From the NCBI GenBank assembly GCA_900542575.1, contig UQOE01000008.1, forward strand, positions 9,355 to 73,354: DNA of 64,000 nt, read 5' to 3'. Each line of letters starts with the position of its first letter. Position 1 is the first letter of the stretch. Of this stretch, positions 17,067 to 25,522 are shown piece by piece. The notes under the pieces were generated by a model. The model was given only the letters and a program-made list of their open reading frames with translations. It searched no databases and had not been told where the DNA came from. This DNA is from an uncultured Oscillospiraceae bacterium. Its GTDB lineage: Bacteria; Bacillota; Clostridia; Oscillospirales; Acutalibacteraceae. A program made the position numbers and the translations under genes.

Positions 17067-18402
17067 TCCGGTACATCTGGCCGCACTCCGAGGAACTGCA
17101 GTGCTGCTGGTTCTGGTCCTGAGCTTCCTGCTCCTGACCCCGCGGGGTACGCCGCGCGCCCGGGCCGTCACGGCGGAACAGAAAAGCCAGCTGAAACAGC
17201 AGATTGCCCGGCTGGACCGGGCGATTGACGGCTATGAGAACCAGATTCAGCAGAACAGCCAGCAGAGAGGGCAGGCGAAGCGGACGGCCGGCTCACTGCA
17301 GAAACAGGTCTCAGCTCTGCAGAACCAGATTGTCGCGTATAACGGAAAAATCTCTGCGCTGAACCGGAAAATCACCCTGCTGGACCAGGAAATCAGCGGC
17401 TATCAAAAACAGATTGACGCCTTGGAGCGGGAGATGGCCCCCACGAAAAAAGTCATCGCCGCCTGCCAGAAGCAGCTCGGCGGGCGGATGCGGGCGGTCT
17501 ATATGTCCGGCAACGTCTCAACTCTGGAGCTGCTGATGGATTCCTCCAGCTTCACCGATTTCCTGTACCGCATGGAAATGCTGGACCGTATCTCACAGCA
17601 CGACAATGCAGTCATCCACCGCCTGAAAAAGAGCATTTCGAAACAGCAGGCCCGGCAGGACCGCCTGAAAAAGATGCAGTCCTCGGTGGCCTCTGACCGC
17701 GCGGCGGTCTCCGCCTCCCGCAGCCAGGTGGTCAGCGCCCAGGCTACAGTGAAAAAAAGGCAGTCGGAACTGGATGTCCAGATAAAACTGCTGGCTGCCT
17801 ATGTCGACGCGCTGGACCTCAACAGTGAAGAGGCCAAGCAGAGCATTGAACTCGCGCGCCAGGAACAGCAGACGTTTACTGACCAGCTCAACGGACGGCT
17901 CGCCATCACCAGTTCCACCGGCACCGGTACAGTCGATATCCGACTGAATCCGGGCGGAATGATCTGGCCCGTTCCGGACAGCGCCTCTTACATCTCCTCT
18001 GGCTACGGACCGCGGGGCGGCACCGTTCACTACGGGATTGACATCGCCGACCCCAATTCCCATACCAGAAACGTCGCTATTGTTGCGGCGGCCGCGGGAA
18101 CCGTAAAGGTTTCCAGCAACATCTGCTCCCACAACTACGGCAAACATTACAACTGCGGATGCAATGGCGGATACGGAAACTATGTCGTCATTGATCATGG
18201 AAACGGCCTGCTCTCCTACTACGGCCACATGTCCCATACCGTGGTTGCCCAGGGCCAGACGGTCCGTCAGGGACAGATCATCGGCTATATGGGCTCCACC
18301 GGCTATGCGACCGGTCCCCATCTCCATTTCGAGATCCGGGTCAATAACGGACAGCGCCGCTCTCTCGCAGCGCGAAATCCGCTGACCTATGTGAGAAAAT
18401 AA
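17053..18402 (+). CDS. Secreted M23 peptidase with coiled coil (EnvC/PcsB-like division hydrolase)
   Basis: A 449-residue protein. A signal peptide or anchor (LLVLVLSFLLLTP, cut near ARA) precedes a coiled coil (about 40-270) like EnvC/PcsB, which binds FtsX, and a C-terminal LytM/M23 domain. The zinc ligands are visible: HYGID (near 326-330) and HLHFE (near 422-426). An unusual Cys/His-rich loop (CSHNYGKHYNCGC) interrupts the domain. Its place directly after ftsEX, overlapping by 14 bases, supports it as their activated peptidoglycan hydrolase. Confidence 0.92.
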   Translation: MQTRNPVHLAALRGTAVLLVLVLSFLLLTPRGTPRARAVTAEQKSQLKQQIARLDRAIDGYENQIQQNSQQRGQAKRTAGSLQKQVSALQNQIVAYNGKISALNRKITLLDQEISGYQKQIDALEREMAPTKKVIAACQKQLGGRMRAVYMSGNVSTLELLMDSSSFTDFLYRMEMLDRISQHDNAVIHRLKKSISKQQARQDRLKKMQSSVASDRAAVSASRSQVVSAQATVKKRQSELDVQIKLLAAYVDALDLNSEEAKQSIELARQEQQTFTDQLNGRLAITSSTGTGTVDIRLNPGGMIWPVPDSASYISSGYGPRGGTVHYGIDIADPNSHTRNVAIVAAAAGTVKVSSNICSHNYGKHYNCGCNGGYGNYVVIDHGNGLLSYYGHMSHTVVAQGQTVRQGQIIGYMGSTGYATGPHLHFEIRVNNGQRRSLAARNPLTYVRK

Positions 18403-18413
18403 CAGAGACAAAG

Positions 18414-18457
18414 AAAATGTCCTCTCTTACGGAGCAATTCGTAAGGGAGGACATTTT
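18414..18457. terminator. Bidirectional terminator between M23 gene and gntR
   Basis: An 18-base stem, 18414-18431 with 18440-18457, one wobble pair, with A and T runs at opposite ends so that it can serve both convergent genes. Confidence 0.85.
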
Positions 18458-18493
18458 GGCTTTCGTCTTTCGTTTTGCGGAAAAGCGGCCGGC

Positions 18494-19210
18494 TCAGCCG
18501 AGGAACGGATATTCCAGAACGTGGGAGGGGACGCGGAAGCAGACATAATTGACGGGCTGTTCTTTGCCGGTGAAATACATCCAGCGCGTCATTTCGACGA
18601 TGGGCTCTTTTTCTTTGACGCCGAACTCTTCCATTTCCTCGGGGGTCATGTCGCGGACCCGGGTATCGGTGGTGAAATGCTCAATGGGCGTATCTGAGTT
18701 AGTCAGGAGATTGTGGGCAAGAGAACCGGTCAGGTCATCGGTGTTGAGCTTGGAGAAGGCAAAGGGCGTATAGTAGTCTTCTTCGACCGCCAGCAGCGTG
18801 TTTTCTGTTTTGCGCAGACGCTTAATGTAATAGACGCGGCTGCCTTTGTCCCAGTGCTCGGTCAGGGGAGCATCCTGTACTGTAATTTCATTTTCTTTCA
18901 GGACTTCATTGGTGTCCGAGATGCCGAGGTGCTTCAGCATAAAGCTCAGAGAGATGAATGGCTCCAGACCGTAGTGGCGGCTGCGCTCACTGACAAAAGT
19001 GCCGACGCCCTGCCGCTTGTAGATGGTACCTTCATTCTGAAGCTGAGCGAGAGCGGTGCGGACCGTTGCTCTCCCAACATGCAGGTCATCCATCAGCTGA
19101 AATTCCGTCGGGAGCTGGGAATGGGCCGGATACTTGCCCGAGATAATAAGCTTCATGATGTAGTCCTTTACATAGGTGTAAAGGGTAGGGGAATTTTCGG
19201 TTTTGGCCAT
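18494..19210 (-). CDS. GntR-family regulator, HutC/UTRA type
   Basis: A 238-residue regulator. The winged helix-turn-helix is at about 8-72 (LPTEFQLMDDLHVGRATVRTAL), and the C-terminal UTRA effector domain has the typical EEDYYTPFAF and TRWMYF segments. The start at 19210 follows AGGAGG; the open frame extends 48 codons further into the promoter and is rejected. UTRA domains often sense sugar phosphates or histidine-pathway compounds; the ligand here is unknown. It is transcribed away from no obvious partner. Confidence 0.88.
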   Translation of the reverse strand: MAKTENSPTLYTYVKDYIMKLIISGKYPAHSQLPTEFQLMDDLHVGRATVRTALAQLQNEGTIYKRQGVGTFVSERSRHYGLEPFISLSFMLKHLGISDTNEVLKENEITVQDAPLTEHWDKGSRVYYIKRLRKTENTLLAVEEDYYTPFAFSKLNTDDLTGSLAHNLLTNSDTPIEHFTTDTRVRDMTPEEMEEFGVKEKEPIVEMTRWMYFTGKEQPVNYVCFRVPSHVLEYPFLG

Positions 19211-19270
19211 GATTCGGCCTCCTTTTTTCTGAAAACAAACAAAAACAGACAAATGTGCAATACTAAGCCA

Positions 19271-19299
19271 ATAATACACAACTGTTCTTGAAAAGTAAA
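19271..19299 (-). promoter_or_regulatory. Promoter of the gntR gene
   Basis: On the minus strand, TTTACT (complement of 19294-19299), 17 bases, TATTAT (complement of 19271-19276). The leader is about 55 bases. The remaining gap to 19467 shows no other gene. Confidence 0.65.
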
Positions 19300-19467
19300 G
19301 CACATGTACAAACGAAATTGTGAAATATCTTTGAGGATAGAGTAAATACGCCAAAGTTCAAGGAATGGTCATGCGATCGTGCGGTTGTCCTATGTTGACT
19401 GTACTTACAGAATAGAACAGGGAGCAGGGAACAACCCGAAAACAATTGGACTTATGAACATAATATG

Positions 19468-20058
19468 TTATGAATCAGAGGCCGGGGCAGAGAAGTAGGG
19501 CCGCAGACTCTGGAAAAACGCATCGGACTGCGCAATGAATGCGTCGAAGTCAAACTGCTCATTCCCGAGTTCCAGCTGAACGATGATGCCGTCTGAGAGC
19601 AGCAGGGCCGCCCAGGCGAGGTAGTCGGCGTCGACGCCGGCAACGCGTTCCGCAATTTTTCCTGAGATAGCGGACTGGAACTGCTGATACCGTTCCAGAA
19701 GTTTTTTGCGAAGATTTTCATTGCCGCTGGCGGCGCTGGTCAGCAGATGGAATCGGACGGCCGGCTCATAGACGTCCCTCTTTAAAACATAGGTGAAAAG
19801 ACGGTGAAACGATGTATCCTTGCTGGCATTTTCTGTCCAGAGAAAGAGTTCTCTGTACTGCTGGTCCAGGTAGCGGTTGGCGAGGTCGTACAGAATATCG
19901 TCTTTGGTTTTGTAGTGGTAATAGAGGGTCCCCTTGGAAACGCCTGCAGCAGAAGCAATGGCGGCGAGTGAAATTTTGTCGACCGACTCCTCTTTCAGAA
20001 GCGCCTCTGCAGCGTCTAGAATTTTGTCTTCCACATTGTCTTTTCTGGGTGCGGCCAT
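19468..20058 (-). CDS. TetR/AcrR-family regulator
   Basis: A 196-residue repressor with an N-terminal TetR helix-turn-helix (ISLAAIASAAGVSKGTLYYHY at about 30-50). The C-terminal ligand domain is of the type seen in fatty-acid or drug-sensing regulators; the ligand is unknown. It is divergent from the flavoprotein operon at 20280, which carries a TetR-like palindrome at its transcription start, so it is the likely local repressor. Confidence 0.9.
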   Translation of the reverse strand: MAAPRKDNVEDKILDAAEALLKEESVDKISLAAIASAAGVSKGTLYYHYKTKDDILYDLANRYLDQQYRELFLWTENASKDTSFHRLFTYVLKRDVYEPAVRFHLLTSAASGNENLRKKLLERYQQFQSAISGKIAERVAGVDADYLAWAALLLSDGIIVQLELGNEQFDFDAFIAQSDAFFQSLRPYFSAPASDS

Positions 20059-20090
20059 AGGGGTCTCCTCTCAAATTCGGTATGCTTCTT

Positions 20091-20119
20091 ATTCTACATC
20101 AGAAAAGAGGGTGCAACAA
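20091..20119 (-). promoter_or_regulatory. Promoter of the divergent tetR
   Basis: Minus strand: TTGTTG (complement of 20114-20119), 17 bases, TAGAAT (complement of 20091-20096). The predicted leader is about 30 bases. Confidence 0.55.
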
Positions 20120-20205
20120 GGCAGAGTTTGTTCGGACATCTGGCACAACATAACAAAATTAAACAGAGATGTCGATGAATTTTAACATATATGCACAAAA
20201 TCAGG

Positions 20206-20235
20206 TTGACTTCCCTGACAGATGCCCTGTATAAT
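20206..20235 (+). promoter_or_regulatory. Promoter of the flavoprotein/AGPS-like operon
   Basis: TTGACT (20206-20211), an 18-base spacer, and perfect TATAAT (20230-20235). Confidence 0.8.
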
Positions 20236-20242
20236 AGCTATA

Positions 20243-20260
20243 GTCGGTCAAACGACCGAC
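20243..20260 (+). promoter_or_regulatory. Probable TetR-type operator at the transcription start
   Basis: A perfect seven-base inverted repeat, GTCGGTC-aaac-GACCGAC. It begins seven bases after the -10 box, so a bound repressor would block the promoter. The form is typical of TetR-family operators, and the divergent tetR at 19468 is the obvious candidate to bind it. Confidence 0.75.
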
Positions 20261-20279
20261 AAGAAAACGAGGTGACATG

Positions 20280-22001
20280 ATGTCGAGCAATGTATTGCTG
20301 AAGCGGAAACTGAAAAAGAAATACAGCGGCCGCGTTCAGCTGCAGGAGAAAGACGGTATTCTTCGTCTGACCGGGGAACTGGATTCTTGGGATGACATCT
20401 ACCATGCCTGCGCTATGGCGGCAGCAAAGAACAGTACCACACATGTTGTCAATGATATCAGACTGAAGGGAGCGGATCCCATTCCCATGCGGATGCCCTC
20501 TTTGCAGGACAAGGCGCTGGAGGGCGCTTCGCCGGATGTACTTGTCATCGGCGGGGGCATCTCCGGCTGTGCTATAGCACGGGAACTCTCCAAATGGAAT
20601 CTGGATATCCTGCTGGTGGACAAGGAGGCGGACTTTGCTCTCCAGGCTTCCGGCCGCAACGACGGGGAAGTCCACGTCGGCGTCGACCTCTCAAAGGGCA
20701 GCCTGAAGCAGAAATACGTCCTGCTCGGCAATCATATGTATGATCAGCTCTGTGAGAACCTGGACGTCCCGTTCCGACGCATCGGTCAGTACGCCTGCTT
20801 TACGCAGGGCTGGCTGGAACCGTTCATCAAATGCTACGCATTCTGGCGGAAACACCACGACGGCGTCAAAGACGTCTCGGTTGTGGACCACGATGAGCTG
20901 CTCCGTGACAATCCGACCTTTAATCCGGACTTTGCCTTTGCCATGTATAACAGCTCTGCCGGTATCGTCTCTCCCTATGAACTGACGATTGCCTATGCAG
21001 AGAATGCGGCGAAAAATGGCGTCAAAATATCTCTGAACACCGCGGTCACATCTATGGAAACCGAGAATGGAGTCATCCGCGCGGTTCACACGAATCGCGG
21101 AACCATTACTCCGAAGATCGTCGTCAACGCGGCAGGCGTCTTTGCAGACGATGTGGCGGAAATGGCGCATGACCGGTTTTATTCCATCCATCCCCGCCGG
21201 GGCACCGATGCCATTCAGGACCTGAAGTCCGGAAAGATTATCCACACGGTAGCCTCCATAATAGAGATCAACAAAGAGGCCCTGACCGCCCACTCCAAAG
21301 GCGGCGGGCTGATGAATACGGTCCACGGCAATATTCTCGCCGGACCCGATGCCGTTGAGTGCCGTGAAAAAGAGGACTATTCCACACGACCGGAGAGCAT
21401 CGAACGCATTTACAAAAAACAGGAGAAGACCGTGCCGCAGGCCAGCCCGCGGGACATCATCACCTACTTTACCGGCGTCCGCGCCCCGACCTTCGAGGAG
21501 GATTTTATCCTGGAATGGGGCCGGAAGTGCGGCAACCTGTATCACTGCGCCGGCATTCAGTCGCCGGGGATTACCTCTGCGCCGGCATTTGCCAAAGATA
21601 TCTCCAGAGAAATTGCAGACCGGCTGCATGCGCAGACCAATCCGGACTTCGACCCGAAGCGGAAAGGCATCCCGAAACTGAATCAGATGCCGCCGGAACA
21701 GCGGGCGGAAATGATTGCGAAGAACCCCGACTACGGCGTCATCATCTGCCGCTGCGAGGAAATCAGCAAAGGAGAAATCCTCGACGCACTGAACAGCCCA
21801 TACTGTCCGCAGACGGTAGATGCGGTCAAAAAGCGGGTGCGCCCCGGAATGGGACGCTGTCAGGGCGGATTCTGTTCTCCGCTGGTCACAAAAATTATTG
21901 CAGAGAAAAATCACACCCCGCTGGAGGACGTCCGCAAGTCGTCCGCCGAGTCGGTGATGCTCTATGGCAGGACGAAAGGAGGCGCTTTCCATGAGGACTG
22001 A
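20280..22001 (+). CDS. GlpA-like FAD-dependent dehydrogenase with N-terminal BON-like domain and [2Fe-2S] domain
   Basis: A 573-residue protein; ATG at 20280 is preferred over 20277 because GAGGTG at 20269-20274 needs the spacing. Residues 15-65 resemble a BON domain. The FAD-binding DAO fold begins at VLVIGGGISGCAIAREL (about 88), and a C-terminal BFD-like region has cysteines in CRC and GRCQGGFC. This is the layout of anaerobic glycerol-3-phosphate dehydrogenase GlpA. The likely reaction is G3P to DHAP with electrons passed to the next two proteins. The substrate is inferred; 2-hydroxyglutarate or other hydroxy-acid dehydrogenases share the fold. It overlaps the next gene by 11 bases. Confidence 0.82.
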   Translation: MSSNVLLKRKLKKKYSGRVQLQEKDGILRLTGELDSWDDIYHACAMAAAKNSTTHVVNDIRLKGADPIPMRMPSLQDKALEGASPDVLVIGGGISGCAIARELSKWNLDILLVDKEADFALQASGRNDGEVHVGVDLSKGSLKQKYVLLGNHMYDQLCENLDVPFRRIGQYACFTQGWLEPFIKCYAFWRKHHDGVKDVSVVDHDELLRDNPTFNPDFAFAMYNSSAGIVSPYELTIAYAENAAKNGVKISLNTAVTSMETENGVIRAVHTNRGTITPKIVVNAAGVFADDVAEMAHDRFYSIHPRRGTDAIQDLKSGKIIHTVASIIEINKEALTAHSKGGGLMNTVHGNILAGPDAVECREKEDYSTRPESIERIYKKQEKTVPQASPRDIITYFTGVRAPTFEEDFILEWGRKCGNLYHCAGIQSPGITSAPAFAKDISREIADRLHAQTNPDFDPKRKGIPKLNQMPPEQRAEMIAKNPDYGVIICRCEEISKGEILDALNSPYCPQTVDAVKKRVRPGMGRCQGGFCSPLVTKIIAEKNHTPLEDVRKSSAESVMLYGRTKGGAFHED

Positions 22002-23256
22002 TGTCCTGGTCATCGGCGGCGGCCCCGCCGGCCTGGCCGCGGCAATTGCCGCCAAAAAGCAGGGGGCAGACGTCCTGCTCATTGAACGGGAAAACCGTCT
22101 GGGCGGTATTCTCAAACAGTGTATCCATGACGGGTTCGGACTGGTCCGCTTCCAGGAAAAACTCTCCGGTCCGGAGTACGCCGAGCGGTTTATCGACGAA
22201 TTTTACGCACAGGACATTCCGGCCATGACGCAGACTTTCGTTACCAACCTGGAGAAAACCCAGACCGGTTTTCGTGCTACAGTCGTGAATCGCAGCGGCG
22301 TTACGGTCATTGAGACCGCGTCGCTGATCATGGCCACCGGCTGCCGGGAACGTACGGCCAAGCAGGTCTTCATCCACGGGACGCGTCCGGCCGGCGTCTA
22401 CACCGCGGGCACGGCGCAGCATTTTATCAATCTGATGGGGGAGATGCCGACGAAGCGGTGCGTCATCCTGGGTTCCGGCGACATCGGGCTGATTATGGCC
22501 CGGCGGCTGACGCTGGAGGGCGCCGAGGTGGTCGGCGTCTATGAGGTCAAACCGACCCCGTCCGGGCTGACGCGAAATATCCATCAGTGTCTGCACGACT
22601 ACAACATTCCTCTTTATCTCTCCCATACGGTAACCCGCGTGTTCGGCCAGGACCGTCTGACCGGCGTGGAGATTGCCGAGGTAGATGAAAAGATGCATCC
22701 TATTAAGGGGACCGAGCAGCGCATCGACTGCGACGCGCTCATTCTCTCCGTCGGACTCATCCCGGAAAACGAGCTTACGGAACGGCTCGGTGCGGAGATG
22801 GATCCCCGGACTAAAGGTCCGAAGTGCGACGCCTCGCTGATGACCTCCGTCCCGGGCCTGTTCTCCTGCGGCAATGCGCTGCATGTCAACGACCTCGTGG
22901 ACTACGTCTCCGAGAGCGGCGAAATTGCCGGTGCAGGGGCAGCTGCCTTTGCAAAACAGCAGCAGGAGACGGACCGAACCACAATCCCGCTGAAGGCGGG
23001 CGACAAGGTCCTCTACATTGTCCCCCAGGCGCTGGATCTAAAGGTCCGCAACGACAAAACTATCGTCTACTTCCGCAGCCGGGAAATTCTGGACAAGAGC
23101 GTCTTTCGCATTAAATCCGGAGATCGGGTGGTCTACGAGAAAAAGTTCCCGTTCCTCCGGCCGCCGGAAATGGAAAAACTGGTTGTCAACTTTGACCAGG
23201 CAGAACTGTGTCCGAATGATCAGCTGACGGCGGAAATCGAGGTGGCGGCAAAATGA
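21991..23256 (+). CDS. GlpB-like NAD(P)/FAD-dependent oxidoreductase
   Basis: A 421-residue flavoprotein. The FAD motif is VLVIGGGPAGLAAAIAA at residues 5-21, and a second Rossmann motif CVILGSGDIGLIMARR lies near 160. A C-terminal extension of about 80 residues carries no cysteine motif. The start at 21991 has AAAGGAGG. In Firmicutes and Archaea, this protein accompanies a GlpA-like dehydrogenase and a DUF1667 protein as an electron-transfer module. Overlaps with both neighbours show coupled translation. Confidence 0.85.
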   Translation: MRTDVLVIGGGPAGLAAAIAAKKQGADVLLIERENRLGGILKQCIHDGFGLVRFQEKLSGPEYAERFIDEFYAQDIPAMTQTFVTNLEKTQTGFRATVVNRSGVTVIETASLIMATGCRERTAKQVFIHGTRPAGVYTAGTAQHFINLMGEMPTKRCVILGSGDIGLIMARRLTLEGAEVVGVYEVKPTPSGLTRNIHQCLHDYNIPLYLSHTVTRVFGQDRLTGVEIAEVDEKMHPIKGTEQRIDCDALILSVGLIPENELTERLGAEMDPRTKGPKCDASLMTSVPGLFSCGNALHVNDLVDYVSESGEIAGAGAAAFAKQQQETDRTTIPLKAGDKVLYIVPQALDLKVRNDKTIVYFRSREILDKSVFRIKSGDRVVYEKKFPFLRPPEMEKLVVNFDQAELCPNDQLTAEIEVAAK

Positions 23257-23624
23257 GTGAGACGAAAACCATGGTCTGCATTACCTGCCCGCGCGGCTGC
23301 ACGATGCAGGTGACGACCGAGGACGACGGGACGATCACCGTAACCGGAAACACCTGTAAACGGGGCGAAAAATTTGCAAAGCAGGAGCTGACCAATCCGA
23401 CCCGTACCATCTGTTCCACAGTGGCCACCGCCTTTCCGGAGACGCCGGTGCTTCCGTGCCGCGTCTCGGCGGAAATTCCGAAAGACCGCATTTTTGATGT
23501 TATGAAAGAAATTAATGGAGTCACGGTCCGTGAGCGAATCGGACGTGGCGACGTCATCATTCCAGACGTTTTGGGACTTGGGGTCGATGTTATCTGTACC
23601 TCAGACGTGCTGAAACAGAACTGA
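23253..23624 (+). CDS. DUF1667 cysteine-rich protein
   Basis: A 123-residue protein with seven cysteines, including CITCPRGC near the start, NTCKRG, RTICST and LPCRVS. The spacing suggests an iron-sulfur cluster. DUF1667 is the usual third member of the GlpA-like set and probably relays electrons, but its exact function is not established. The start overlaps the upstream stop by four bases (ATGA). Confidence 0.85.
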   Translation: MSETKTMVCITCPRGCTMQVTTEDDGTITVTGNTCKRGEKFAKQELTNPTRTICSTVATAFPETPVLPCRVSAEIPKDRIFDVMKEINGVTVRERIGRGDVIIPDVLGLGVDVICTSDVLKQN

Positions 23625-23638
23625 AAGGAGAACCAAGA

Positions 23639-25441
23639 ATGGCTTATAAACCCTACAAAGGCTTTGAACCGAAGTGGATCACCAAGGCCGCCGCGCCGGA
23701 TTCCTACCGCTCCATCTTCCGCTGGGGCGACCCGAATTTCTTCAAACTCCCGAAGGAATCCCTCTACAAGATGATGAAAGACCGTTTCGATGTCGACGAT
23801 TCCGCCTTCAAAGACTATGCAATGGACCTCGGCTTCGACAAAGTTGAGCTCGGCCCGGAGTACGCGCCGAAGATGGAGCAGAAACATCTGGACTTCTTCA
23901 AGAGCGTCTACGGCGACGACATGTCACAGGGCGACTATGACCGTCTTTCGGTCATGTACGGCCAGACCTGCTATGACCTTCTCCGTCTGCGTGAGAAAAA
24001 ATATGACTCTCTTCCGGACCTCGTCGTTTACCCGAGCACCGCGGAGCAGATTCAGAAGACCGTCTACTACTGCGCCGAGAACAAGATCCCGCTGTATGTC
24101 TACGGCGGCGGTTCCTCCGTCACCCGCGGCGTGGAGCCCGTCAAAGGCGGCGTCAGCATGGACATGCGCAGAAAATACAACAAGGTTCTGTATGTCAATG
24201 AGATTGACCAGACTGTTACGGTTCAGACCGGCATCTCCGGCCCGGATTTTGAGAACCATCTCAACCACGCCAAAGAGGAGTACGGCACCAAACTCAACTA
24301 CACCTGCGGCCACTTCCCGCAGTCCTTTGAGTACTCCAGCGTCGGCGGATGGGTCGTCACCCGAGGATCCGGCCAGAACTCCACATATTACGGCTGCGCC
24401 CCTGACCTGGTTGTTCAGCAGAAATATGCAACTCCCCGCGGCGAAGTCCTGACTTCCCATTACCCGCGCGAGGCCACCGGCCCGAACATGAATCAGATTA
24501 TGATGGGCTCGGAGGGCACATTCGGTGTTCTGACCGAGGTCACCATGAAGATGTACCGCTATATGCCGCAGAACCGCCTGCGCTATTCCTACATGTTCAA
24601 GACCTGGAAAGACGCCATGGCGGCCGCCCGTGAAATGATGCAGGCCGAGTGCGGCTTCAGCTCCGTCTTCCGTCTCTCCGACGAGGAGGAGACCAACATG
24701 ATGCTCCGCCTCTACAACGTAGACGACACTCCCATTCAGCCCATCCTCGATAAACTGGGCTACAAGGATATGGAGCGCTGCCTGTTCCTTGGATTCACGG
24801 AGGGCGAGAAGGGATATTCCCGCAACGTCTATAAGAACATTTTGAAGATTGCCGTCAAACACGGCGCCATCCCGCTCTCGGGTCTCATCTGCAAGAGCTG
24901 GGAGAAAGGCCGTTTCAACGATCCGTACCTGCGCGACACCATCATGGACTTCGGCGTCTGCGTCGACACCCTCGAGTGCTGCGTCAACTGGTCCAATATG
25001 GAGAAGGTTCACCGTGAGGTGCGCAAGGTCTGCCATGCACTGCCCAACACGGTTGTCACCACCCATATGTCCCATTGCTATCCGCAGGGCGCAAATCTGT
25101 ATTTCATCTTCCTGACCCGTATCGACCAGTCAGCGGAGTTTAAGAGATATCTCAACACGATTCTGGACGCCATCCAGAAATCCGGCGCCGCTATTTCGCA
25201 TCACCACGGCATCGGCAAGATGTTTGCCCCGTGGCTCGAGGCCGGAATCGGCGAGACCGAGTATGGAGTCTTCAAGGTGCTGAAGGATTACTTCGACCCG
25301 AACTACACCATGAACCCCGGCGGCACGATCGGCCTGGATCTGCCGGAAGAGGAGAAACGGAAGTTCCGCAAGGGCTACCATGACGGGTACAACACCCCTG
25401 CCTGGGATGCGGTTATCAACTACGAGTCAGAGGAGAAATAG
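23639..25441 (+). CDS. FAD-binding oxidase, alkyl-dihydroxyacetonephosphate synthase homologue
   Basis: A 600-residue protein of the FAD_binding_4 (VAO/PCMH) family. VYGGGSSVTRG (154-164), SSVGGWVVTRGSG (233-245) and MMGSEGTFGVLTE (288-300) form the FAD site. The C-terminal half aligns by eye with mammalian AGPS: Arg432 in PYLRD, Tyr481 in SHCYPQGANLYF and three histidines at 521-523 in SHHHGIGK, all positions tied to AGPS catalysis. AGPS swaps the acyl chain of acyl-DHAP for a fatty alcohol to make ether lipid. The peroxisomal targeting signal is absent. A glycolate- or lactate-type oxidase is less likely because those lack the three histidines. The biological role here is inferred. Confidence 0.78.
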   Translation: MAYKPYKGFEPKWITKAAAPDSYRSIFRWGDPNFFKLPKESLYKMMKDRFDVDDSAFKDYAMDLGFDKVELGPEYAPKMEQKHLDFFKSVYGDDMSQGDYDRLSVMYGQTCYDLLRLREKKYDSLPDLVVYPSTAEQIQKTVYYCAENKIPLYVYGGGSSVTRGVEPVKGGVSMDMRRKYNKVLYVNEIDQTVTVQTGISGPDFENHLNHAKEEYGTKLNYTCGHFPQSFEYSSVGGWVVTRGSGQNSTYYGCAPDLVVQQKYATPRGEVLTSHYPREATGPNMNQIMMGSEGTFGVLTEVTMKMYRYMPQNRLRYSYMFKTWKDAMAAAREMMQAECGFSSVFRLSDEEETNMMLRLYNVDDTPIQPILDKLGYKDMERCLFLGFTEGEKGYSRNVYKNILKIAVKHGAIPLSGLICKSWEKGRFNDPYLRDTIMDFGVCVDTLECCVNWSNMEKVHREVRKVCHALPNTVVTTHMSHCYPQGANLYFIFLTRIDQSAEFKRYLNTILDAIQKSGAAISHHHGIGKMFAPWLEAGIGETEYGVFKVLKDYFDPNYTMNPGGTIGLDLPEEEKRKFRKGYHDGYNTPAWDAVINYESEEK

Positions 25442-25452
25442 AGAGGTAAGCT

Positions 25453-25496
25453 GACAGCAGAATCCTCCTGCAGAGGCAGGGGGAATTCTGCCTGTC
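25453..25496 (+). repeat. Long stem-loop between the AGPS-like gene and the lipid kinase
   Basis: GACAG (25453-25457) pairs with CTGTC (25492-25496), and the inner arms CAGAATCCTCCTGC and GCAGGGGGAATTCTG pair with few mismatches. There is no T run after it, so it may be an RNA processing or stabilising element, not a terminator. Confidence 0.6.
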
Positions 25497-25522
25497 TGCA
25501 GAAAGGGAAACGGTAAAGTGAA

